Assembly (NCBI GenBank): GCA_964553505.1
Contig: CAZKKX010000093.1
Coordinates: forward strand, 1-9,795
Direction: 5' to 3'
Source of the DNA: JAENZQ01 sp964553505
GTDB lineage: Bacteria > Bacillota > Clostridia > Peptostreptococcales > JAAYPU01
DNA: 9,795 nucleotides
Position numbers and translations under genes: made by a program. The notes under the pieces were generated by a model that worked only from the letters and a program-made list of their open reading frames with translations, ran no database searches and was not told the DNA's origin. Each line of letters begins with the position of its first letter. Within the stretch, counting starts at the first letter, position 1. Positions 1 through 5,040 of this stretch are shown piece by piece.

Positions 1-4
1 CATT

Positions 5-43
5 TAGGACATAATCATTTGTGGTACAGTAGGACATTATCAT
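5..43. repeat. Two 14-bp direct repeats, possible insertion-sequence end
   Basis: TAGGACATAATCAT (5-18) and TAGGACATTATCAT (30-43) differ at one base and are spaced 25 bp apart. Multiple short subterminal repeats containing GGACAT are a habit of IS21-type insertion sequence ends, so this could be the last part of an element whose body lies left of the window. No transposase is visible here, so the assignment is inference. The repeats end about 40 bp before the promoter of the thioesterase gene. Confidence 0.45.
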
Positions 44-82
44 AAATGAATCATAAAAATGTTAAAGTATTAAATTATTTAG

Positions 83-110
83 TTGACAAAAAATAGTAAT
101 GTGATATTAT
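83..110 (+). promoter_or_regulatory. Sigma-A promoter of the thioesterase gene
   Basis: A perfect -35 TTGACA (83-88), a 16-bp spacer and a -10 TATTAT (105-110) lie 36 bp upstream of the start codon at 147. This is one of the best sigma-A matches in the window. Confidence 0.75.
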
Positions 111-146
111 TCATATTTAAAATATAAAGTATAAGGAGAATGCTGA

Positions 147-608
147 ATGGAAAACGGATATAATAGAAGCAAGCTGACCATGAGTCAGGTTATGCTGCCC
201 AATCAAGCCAATGTCGCAGGTAATGTACATGGAGGAGAGATTATGAAATTTATGGATTCTACTGCCGGAGCTGTTGCTATTAAATATTCGAGAAGCAATG
301 TAGTGACTGCAAGAGTGGATGAATTGGAATTTCATTCTCCTATTTTTGTAGGAGCGATGGTGACTTGTACGGGAGTGGTTGCTTATGTAGGAAAAACGTC
401 CATGGAAGTGGCGGTTACTGTTGATGTGGAAGATCTGGAATCAGACGAACCTCCTAAGCGTGCGCTGAGTGCTTATTTCACTATGGTGGCATTGGATAAA
501 ATGGGAAAACCAAAACGAGTTCCACGGTTAGAAATAGAAACAGAAGAAGAAGAAAGGCTTTTTCAAGAAGGAAAAAGAAGACACGAATTCTATAAGATGA
601 AGAAATAA
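147..608 (+). CDS. Acyl-CoA thioesterase, hotdog fold (YkhA/BFIT-like)
   Basis: This 153-residue protein should hydrolyse acyl-CoA thioesters to free fatty acid and CoA in the cytoplasm. It matches the single-domain hotdog acyl-CoA hydrolase pattern. Residues 16-37 carry the N-terminal motif MLPNQANVAGNVHGGEIM followed by KFMD, with the HGG turn at 28-30 and the likely catalytic acid Asp37 on the central helix. TARVDELEFHSPIFVGA (54-70) is the next conserved strand pair, and GKTSMEV (82-88) and FTMVALD (111-117) complete the fold. The C-terminus from about 130 is a charged Glu/Lys/Arg tail. The ATG is preceded by AAGGAG (133-138) with 8-nt spacing, and there is a sigma-A promoter just upstream. 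The gene stands alone and converges on yteA. With the acyl-CoA synthetase two genes away it could form a make-and-break pair for acyl-CoA, but they are not co-transcribed. The substrate chain length cannot be read from the sequence. Confidence 0.9.
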   Translation: MENGYNRSKLTMSQVMLPNQANVAGNVHGGEIMKFMDSTAGAVAIKYSRSNVVTARVDELEFHSPIFVGAMVTCTGVVAYVGKTSMEVAVTVDVEDLESDEPPKRALSAYFTMVALDKMGKPKRVPRLEIETEEEERLFQEGKRRHEFYKMKK

Positions 609-661
609 GAAGTACGGAGAAGTAAGTTTGAATTATAATATGAATTGACTATAAATAGTTA

Positions 662-686
662 GGGATTTTGCTGAAAGCAAAATCCC
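662..686. terminator. Hairpin terminator between convergent genes
   Basis: An 11-bp perfect stem, GGGATTTTGCT (662-672) and AGCAAAATCCC (676-686), closes a 3-nt loop. It sits 54 bp after the thioesterase stop and 27 bp beyond the yteA stop, so it can serve both. The T-run on either side is short (ATTTT on the plus strand), which makes termination efficiency uncertain. Confidence 0.6.
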
Positions 687-712
687 AGATTTTGGAGATT
701 TGCCGCGGCAAC

Positions 713-1381
713 TTATTTTTTCCGATGTTCTCTGGGAATATCTTTTCTGTTCTCATTTTCTAACTGTCCCAAGTAATAATCTTCACTGTACTTTTCTACA
801 TCCTGAACTGTTCCCGACTCTTTTTCATCGTACATATTGTTATCATACCAATCCAGAGCTTTTTTGTCAGATTCTGTTTTATTGTATCGCGCAACAGCCT
901 GCCAAGAGTCTTCACCGTCAAAACCGCTGTATTCATCTTCATCTCTAAAAGTTCGACCAAAAGGTGTGCCTAAAATTTTTTCTTCAATAGGTCTGGAATC
1001 CATTGCCTCGTCAAGTGTTAAGCCCTTGTTTTCGCATTCCATGCATTCCAGTGCCGTGGGGAGTATTTCTAATCGGTCTTCTTCAATATCTTTTCCGCAT
1101 GAAATACATTTTCCATATTTCCCATTCTTGATTCTTTCTAATGCTTTATCCACTTCTCTGATGTGCATAAGTTCATTGTTTTTTAAGTTGAAATTCATTT
1201 CCATCTGAAAAGTTTCAGAACCTGAATCAGCAGGGTGATTGTCATAGGATGACAGCTCTTCATAATATTCTTGCAAGGAATCGTTAGGCTCTATATCCTC
1301 CATTAATTCTAAAGTTGTAACAAGTTCATTTTTTTCATTTAGTAATAGTTTTTTATAGTGTTCTAATTTTGTTTTGTCCAA
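713..1381 (-). CDS. yteA: YteA-family DksA/TraR-type zinc-finger protein
   Basis: The 222-residue product resembles the YteA family of spore-forming Firmicutes, relatives of DksA/TraR with a single C4 zinc finger. Residues 1-90 are mostly helical and charged and include KALERIKNGKYGKC, the signature leading into the finger. The finger uses Cys92, Cys95, Cys113 and Cys116 (CISC, then CMEC). The part after 120 (PIEEKILGTPFGRTF, then an acidic Tyr-rich stretch to the end) is the family-specific extension. DksA proteins bind RNA polymerase through its secondary channel. YteA members lack a well-established role and are usually listed as sporulation-associated, so function here is a family-level inference. 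The start is TTG at 1381, chosen because a full AGGAGG (1390-1395, minus strand) lies 8 nt upstream and no better start fits. The gene appears monocistronic, with its own promoter and a terminator separating it from the upstream acyl-CoA synthetase gene. Confidence 0.85.
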   Translation of the reverse strand: MDKTKLEHYKKLLLNEKNELVTTLELMEDIEPNDSLQEYYEELSSYDNHPADSGSETFQMEMNFNLKNNELMHIREVDKALERIKNGKYGKCISCGKDIEEDRLEILPTALECMECENKGLTLDEAMDSRPIEEKILGTPFGRTFRDEDEYSGFDGEDSWQAVARYNKTESDKKALDWYDNNMYDEKESGTVQDVEKYSEDYYLGQLENENRKDIPREHRKK

Positions 1382-1441
1382 ATTGATTGCCTCCTAATAT
1401 TTCAAAGATAAGATAAAGAGATGATAAGGTTATTTTTCTCG

Positions 1442-1471
1442 ATTATATATTTATTATCCAGGGGAGGTAAA
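1442..1471 (-). promoter_or_regulatory. Probable sigma-A promoter of yteA
   Basis: Read on the minus strand, TTTACC (1471-1466) is followed after 18 bp by a perfect -10 TATAAT (1447-1442). The predicted RNA would start near 1435, about 54 nt before the TTG start. The -35 matches only 4 of 6 bases. The site lies directly beyond the T-run of the preceding terminator. Confidence 0.55.
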
Positions 1472-1472
1472 C

Positions 1473-1497
1473 AAAAAAGGCGGATACCGCCTTTTGC
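1473..1497 (-). terminator. Rho-independent terminator of the acyl-CoA synthetase gene
   Basis: AAAAGGCGG (1475-1483) and CCGCCTTTT (1487-1495) form a 9-bp stem with a 3-nt loop. On the minus strand the stem runs into TTTTTT-G-TTT, a good U-run. It lies about 105 bp past the stop of the synthetase gene and isolates that gene from yteA. The plus strand has a poorer tail and no gene leading into it. Confidence 0.8.
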
Positions 1498-1499
1498 TT

Positions 1500-1599
1500 T
1501 ATAGATTATGGATTATGGAGTATAGAGTATAGATTTACTAACCATCTGACCATCTATCCCTCTGACCATCTATTTATCTCTTTCTAACCTTTCTATCTT
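1500..1599. repeat. Degenerate short tandem repeats
   Basis: This 100-bp gap is built from short imperfect repeats. ATAGATTATGGATTATGGAG and following TATAGAGTATAGATT repeat a 7-8 bp unit, and TCTGACCATCTAT occurs at 1545-1557 and again at 1561-1573 (period 16). No open frame or strong fold is seen. It forms the 3' untranslated part of the synthetase mRNA ahead of its terminator. Confidence 0.65.
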
Positions 1600-3321
1600 T
1601 CAGTTTTTTTCTCTTTTTTCCAGGGCATTGATATGCCTTTTGATTTTTTTGGTAGTAGTTTTGATAAATTCTTCCTTACGAATACTGAAATTCCGCACTC
1701 TTTTGTATAAAGGCATTCGATCGTTTAAGTCTCTAACAATTTTTTTAAGAATGTCATGTAAATCTTTTTCTTTAACGTTTTCTCCGAATTCATCAAAAAT
1801 AACATCGTAAGCCGGTCTTAATTGTGCACTTACAAGTGTTTCTCCGGTTCTCTCGTCAAGGATTCCACTTACAAGGCTTTCTTCGATGTATTGACTTTTA
1901 TTGAGATAAAATTCGACTTCTTCAGGATATATATTCTTTCCATTTTTAGTAACAATGACATTTTTCTTTCTACCGGTAATAAAAAAGCAGCCTTCTTCAT
2001 CTATATAGGCTAAGTCACCTGTATGAAACCACTGATTTTTTAATACTTTATCGGTATTGGCTTTATCCTTATAATAGCCAAGCATTACATTGGGTCCTTT
2101 GCAGATAATTTCTCCAATACCTTCCTTATCGACATTGGTCAACTTAACCTCTACATCGGGAATTGCTATGCCAACTGAGCCAACTTTTCGGAATGTATCA
2201 GGTGTTCCTGTAACAAGCGGAGAGCATTCGGTAAGCCCATAGCCTTGAGCCAACTTTATCCCGAAATCTTCAAAGCCTTGAATGACAGTTGGGTCAAGTG
2301 GAGCAGCTCCGGAAACAAGCAGTCTGAGTTTGCCACCAAATTTTGCGTATATTTCTTTAAAAAGAATTCGAGATAAATCGATTCCAATTTTCTTCAAAGC
2401 ATTATTTATTCTAATTGCTTTTTTAAGGGTTGATTCTTTCCCGGATTTTTTTGCTTGCTTCCATATTTTCCAATAAATATTTTCGAATATTAGCGGAACA
2501 CCTATAATAACAGTTGGTTTTGCTTCAATAATATTTTTAGGAATATGTTTCAAACCTTCGCAGAATGCAATAGATGCCCCTCTGTAAAGAGGCAACATCA
2601 TACCTAAAGAACACTCAAAAGTATGATGTATTGGAAGAATGGATAATGTACGGTCACTTTCTTTAATAAGAACAATACTGCAAGTTGACATAATAACGGA
2701 GCAAATATTTCGATGACACAGCATTACGCCCTTTGCCAAATCTGTTGTGCCGGAAGTAAAAAGGATGATTTTTGCTTCTTCAGGGTCTATTTCAATATTC
2801 AGGTATTCTGTGTTTCCTTTTTTTAGCAGTTCATTGCCACTTTTTATCAAATGTGATTGCATGAGTTCATTTTCGCAATCCGAATTGATGATATCCATAT
2901 TTATCTTATACGGGATACGGGTGTCAATAAAAATATTTCTGTAACTGTTGCTATATACGATTGCATCAATTTCAGCCCTTGAAATGAGGTTTAACAAGTC
3001 TTCCTTAGGTAATTCTTTGTCGAGAGGGACGGCAGTACCTACACCATTAACCACTGCAAGATAAGTCACGATCCATTCATATCTATTTTCACCAATAATT
3101 GCTATTTTTTTATTTAGGAGTCCCATACTCAAGAGTGCTGTTCCCAAGGCGTCTACTTCTTTTTTCAATTGGTCGTATTTTATGGGAACATATTCCCCGA
3201 GTTTCTGATCTTTTACCAAGAAGGCCGTATTATTTTTATAGAGTTCAGCGCTACTATTAAGCATTTCTTTTAAATCGTGTATCTCACGTCTTTCGTAAAA
3301 GGGTATTTTATTCTCCATCAA
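1600..3321 (-). CDS. Long-chain acyl-CoA synthetase (AMP-forming)
   Basis: A 573-residue member of the ANL adenylate-forming superfamily, expected to activate fatty acids with ATP and CoA in the cytoplasm via an acyl-AMP. Visible core motifs are the phosphate-binding loop FTSGTTDLAKGVMLCH (188-203), the aromatic/Glu motif QGYGLTECSP (359-368), the Asp motif HTGDLAYID (433-441) that binds ribose, and the hinge and A8 region GRKKNVIVTKNGKNIYPEEV (450-469). The C-terminal KTTTKKIKR holds the likely catalytic Lys559. Length and full motif set indicate an intact enzyme. The P-loop has Asp and Ala where TSGTTGxPKG is usual, a variation I would treat as lineage-specific. The frame opens TTG-ATG: the TTG (3321) is 8 nt from AAAGGA (3330-3335) and the ATG (3318) is 11 nt from it, so either codon may start the protein. 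It is divergent from sppA, has its own promoter, and ends in its own terminator. Chain-length preference is not readable. Confidence 0.9.
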   Translation of the reverse strand: MMENKIPFYERREIHDLKEMLNSSAELYKNNTAFLVKDQKLGEYVPIKYDQLKKEVDALGTALLSMGLLNKKIAIIGENRYEWIVTYLAVVNGVGTAVPLDKELPKEDLLNLISRAEIDAIVYSNSYRNIFIDTRIPYKINMDIINSDCENELMQSHLIKSGNELLKKGNTEYLNIEIDPEEAKIILFTSGTTDLAKGVMLCHRNICSVIMSTCSIVLIKESDRTLSILPIHHTFECSLGMMLPLYRGASIAFCEGLKHIPKNIIEAKPTVIIGVPLIFENIYWKIWKQAKKSGKESTLKKAIRINNALKKIGIDLSRILFKEIYAKFGGKLRLLVSGAAPLDPTVIQGFEDFGIKLAQGYGLTECSPLVTGTPDTFRKVGSVGIAIPDVEVKLTNVDKEGIGEIICKGPNVMLGYYKDKANTDKVLKNQWFHTGDLAYIDEEGCFFITGRKKNVIVTKNGKNIYPEEVEFYLNKSQYIEESLVSGILDERTGETLVSAQLRPAYDVIFDEFGENVKEKDLHDILKKIVRDLNDRMPLYKRVRNFSIRKEEFIKTTTKKIKRHINALEKREKN

Positions 3322-3351
3322 TATTTCATTCCTTTAATATATTATTATTCT

Positions 3352-3380
3352 ATTATATAACCTCAAATACAAAAAAACAA
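3352..3380 (-). promoter_or_regulatory. Sigma-A promoter of the acyl-CoA synthetase gene
   Basis: On the minus strand TTGTTT (3380-3375), a 17-bp spacer and a perfect TATAAT (3357-3352) precede the synthetase start by about 30 bp. It points away from the sppA promoter in the same gap. Confidence 0.65.
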
Positions 3381-3409
3381 TTATTAATCAGCTCCAATAT
3401 AACATATAT

Positions 3410-3423
3410 TGATATATATATCA
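3410..3423. promoter_or_regulatory. 14-bp perfect palindrome between divergent promoters
   Basis: TGATATATATATCA is a perfect palindrome. It lies between the two divergent promoters, ending 2 bp before the proposed -35 of sppA and 30 bp from the -35 of the synthetase gene. The position suits an operator for a dimeric regulator, but an AT alternation of this kind can arise by chance in AT-rich DNA. Confidence 0.3.
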
Positions 3424-3425
3424 TG

Positions 3426-3454
3426 TTTTCAGTCCTGTAAGTATATGATATAAT
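3426..3454 (+). promoter_or_regulatory. Extended -10 promoter of sppA
   Basis: TTTTCA (3426-3431), a 17-bp spacer and TATAAT (3449-3454) with an upstream TG at 3446-3447, giving TGATATAAT, make an extended -10 sigma-A promoter. The predicted start is about 50 nt ahead of the sppA start codon. Confidence 0.65.
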
Positions 3455-3509
3455 TCTTTTATATCCGACATATTATGCTAAATAAAAAGGCTCAAAGGGA
3501 GTGCAGATT

Positions 3510-4481
3510 GTGAAATTGACAGAAAGTAAAGGGTTCAAAAAATTTGTATTTGTAATATTGATGTTTTTCTGTGTTACATTTTTTGTTTATTTACTATTTC
3601 CGAAAATACCCATTATTAATCGATATGTTTCTAACAAGGATTACATTGCTGTTTTATATCTTCAAGGCACTATTATGAGAGGAGATTCGGGAGGATTCTT
3701 AAATTCTAACAATTATAATCATGCTTATATTCTTTCGCAAATAGATTCGTTTATTGAAGATGAGCATAATAAAGGGCTGGTTTTATTTGTCGATTCACCG
3801 GGAGGCGGTATCTATGAAACAGATGAAGTTTATTTGAGATTATTGAAATATAAGGAAAAAACAGGATTGCCTGTTTATGTTTCAATGGGAAGCTTAGCAG
3901 CTTCAGGAGGATATTATATAAGTGCTGCGGCAGATGAAATCTATGCCAATAGGAATACAATTACAGGTTCGATCGGGGTGACGATGGGAACATTTTATGA
4001 TATATCAGAATTTTTAAGTGAACATGGGATCAATACAATAACTATTACAGCGGGAGAAAACAAGGCAATGGGGGACTTAACAAAGCCCATGAGTCCTGAA
4101 CAGAGACACATATTTCAATCATTGTTGGATGAATCTTATGATCAATTTATAGAGGTTATTGTAACAGGAAGAAACATACCTGAAGAAAAAATAAGAGAAA
4201 TTGCAGACGGGCGAATATATAGTGCCAAGCAAGCCAATGAATTAGGATTGGTAGATCATATTGGAACACTGGATGATACCATAAAGGCTATAATTGAAGA
4301 TAATAAACTGTTTGGCTGTGAAATCAGATCATTTTGGTATGAAGATAATTCATTGTTGTCATTTATCAGTGGATTGGCAGCATCTTCCCATATGCTTAAT
4401 AGAAGTGAGATCGATACTGTTCTTCAGTTATTAGATAAACAAGGGGATATACCTATTGCGTATATGTATGACTACAATTAA
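3510..4481 (+). CDS. sppA: Signal peptide peptidase SppA-type serine protease
   Basis: A 323-residue membrane-anchored Ser/Lys protease of the S49/ClpP-like fold, which degrades signal peptides left in the membrane after secretion. Residues 11-30 form one N-terminal membrane segment after a Lys-rich start, placing the catalytic domain outside. FVDSPGGG (93-100) is the conserved oxyanion-side loop. GSLAASGGYYIS (127-138) carries the nucleophile Ser132, and AGENKAMG (181-188) supplies the general base Lys185. The 53-residue Ser-Lys spacing agrees with Bacillus subtilis SppA. TGSIGV and PMSPEQR follow the family pattern, and the single-domain length is that of the Gram-positive, not the Escherichia coli, form. 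I start at GTG 3510 because AAAGGGAG (3494-3501) lies 8 nt upstream; the in-frame GTG at 3501 overlaps that site. The gene has an extended -10 promoter and a hairpin immediately after its stop, so it is probably monocistronic. Confidence 0.9.
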   Translation: MKLTESKGFKKFVFVILMFFCVTFFVYLLFPKIPIINRYVSNKDYIAVLYLQGTIMRGDSGGFLNSNNYNHAYILSQIDSFIEDEHNKGLVLFVDSPGGGIYETDEVYLRLLKYKEKTGLPVYVSMGSLAASGGYYISAAADEIYANRNTITGSIGVTMGTFYDISEFLSEHGINTITITAGENKAMGDLTKPMSPEQRHIFQSLLDESYDQFIEVIVTGRNIPEEKIREIADGRIYSAKQANELGLVDHIGTLDDTIKAIIEDNKLFGCEIRSFWYEDNSLLSFISGLAASSHMLNRSEIDTVLQLLDKQGDIPIAYMYDYN

Positions 4482-4558
4482 AAATATAAGAAGAGACCAT
4501 TCAAAAGGATGGTCTCTTATTTTAATAAGGAAACTCAAATTAATGAGTGAACCTTACT
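4480..4558 (-). ncRNA. Candidate small RNA, array copy 1
   Basis: Read on the minus strand, GTGAAT (4594-4589) and CATAAT (4570-4565) are separated by 18 bp, putting a start near 4558, next to the first base of hairpin B. The RNA would then contain hairpin B, an AU linker, the 10-bp hairpin A (4518-4491) with loop bases CCUUUU, and a U-rich tail beginning CUUAUAUUUU that runs to the sppA stop codon. Size would be about 80 nt. The -35 is weak. The hairpin also works as the plus-strand terminator of sppA, so on its own this copy is ambiguous; the case rests on the alignment with copies 2 and 3. Confidence 0.35.
4491..4520 (+). terminator. Terminator of sppA
   Basis: AAGAGACCAT (4491-4500) pairs with ATGGTCTCTT (4509-4518), extended inward by a G.U and a C-G pair, and is followed by ATTTTAAT. 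It begins 10 bp after the sppA stop. It is the same hairpin that forms part of array copy 1, and its minus-strand side is also U-rich. Confidence 0.7.
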
Positions 4559-4624
4559 ATCTTGATTATGCTCAGAATAGAAAAAAATATTCACTTTAAA
4601 TTGAAATTAGTAAAAAATATTTGG

Positions 4625-4705
4625 AAATAAAAATATAAAGAGAGACAATCCACAATGGGATCGTCTCTCGAAATAAGGAAACCCAATACTATGAGTTAAC
4701 CTTAC
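4625..4705 (-). ncRNA. Candidate small RNA, array copy 2
   Basis: The minus strand carries ATGAAT (4741-4736) and CATACT (4717-4712) with the same 18-bp spacing as the other copies, predicting a start near 4705. Hairpin B contains one U.G pair (4694 with 4683). Hairpin A is a 12-bp stem (4669-4658 with 4651-4640), loop CAUUGU, with one G.U pair (4662 with 4647). Both positions are C.A mismatches if the plus strand is read instead. The tail CUUUAUAUUUUUAUUU is a fair intrinsic terminator. Promoter hexamers are the weakest of the three copies. Confidence 0.4.
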
Positions 4706-4764
4706 ATTATCAGTATGTGCAGAATAGAAAAATATATTCATTTTTTTATTGTAAAATATTGGTG

Positions 4765-4844
4765 GATATAATATAAGAGAGACAATCCACAAAGGGAATT
4801 GTCTCTCGGAATAAGGATGCTCAATCTCTATGAGCAATCCTTAC
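4765..4844 (-). ncRNA. Candidate small RNA, array copy 3
   Basis: This copy has the best promoter on the minus strand: TTGAAT (4880-4875), 18 bp, and a perfect TATAAT (4856-4851). Its predicted start near 4844 falls just before hairpin B (GGAUUGCUCA paired with UGAGCAUCC, one bulge). Hairpin A is a 12-bp stem including one U.G pair (4797 with 4787) that is a C.A mismatch on the plus strand. Its apical sequence UCCCUUUG is exactly complementary to CAAAGGGA at the sppA ribosome binding site (3493-3500). The tail UUAUAUUAUAUCC is less U-rich than in copies 1 and 2. Confidence 0.4.
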
Positions 4845-5040
4845 AATTTTATTATAAACAATATTAAAAATAATATTCAAAAAATTTAAATATATTTAAT
4901 TCATGAGTATTTAAGAAGAATTAGTGTTTTTAAATAACTTAAAAGAGCAAATGTGAAAAGGAATGTATTGCTGAGTATTGAATAAAATAAATGCTGAGAG
5001 GATATATGAGAATTATTCAATAGATATAGGTGGGGTTAAC

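Larger units (their letters stand above)
4480..4895. repeat. Three tandem degenerate copies of a three-hairpin module
   Basis: The 496-bp gap between sppA and the M14 peptidase gene contains no plausible coding frame but three related modules with offsets of about 149 and 137 bp. Each has the same order of inverted repeats. Hairpin A, GAGAC...GTCTC, is at 4491-4518, 4640-4669 and 4777-4807. Hairpin B, AAGG..CTCA...TGAG..CCTT or close variants, is at 4527-4555, 4675-4703 and 4813-4842. Hairpin C, GAATA...TATTC in the first two copies and AATATTA...TAATATT in the third, is at 4575-4592, 4722-4739 and 4860-4877. Stems are conserved while sequences change: hairpin A has C-G in copy 1 where copy 3 has A-T, and hairpin B has ACTCA/TGAGT in copy 1 and GCTCA/TGAGC in copy 3. 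Copies 1 and 2 are closest and copy 3 has diverged most. From about 4895 to 4977 I see only AT-rich leader sequence. Confidence 0.85.

Noticed and set aside
837..1208. Plus-strand frame of 123 codons opposite yteA
   Set aside because: It is a shadow of the yteA gene. Its product is Ser/Pro/Phe-rich without any motif, and no ribosome binding site precedes it.
3501..3509. GTG at 3501 as the sppA start
   Set aside because: It overlaps the Shine-Dalgarno sequence AAAGGGAG, leaving no spacing. GTG 3510 has 8-nt spacing.
4607..4837. 76-codon minus-strand frame across array copies 2 and 3
   Set aside because: It spans the hairpins of two repeat copies, has no proper ribosome binding site, and is open only because the repeats are read twice in compatible frames.
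4480..4895. CRISPR array
   Set aside because: The units are about 140-150 bp, diverged and internally palindromic, without short identical repeats and unique spacers of fixed length, and no cas genes are present.
4480..4895. T-box or other known leader riboswitch ahead of the M14 gene
   Set aside because: I see no T-box or specifier motif and none of the conserved cores of riboswitch classes I know. The unit is repeated three times and reads better on the minus strand.
4978..5040. TTG at 4978 as the M14 peptidase start
   Set aside because: The nearest SD (4956-4962) is 15 nt away, and the extra 21 residues would precede the membrane anchor without family-like features. TTG 5041 has a well-placed AGGTGG.
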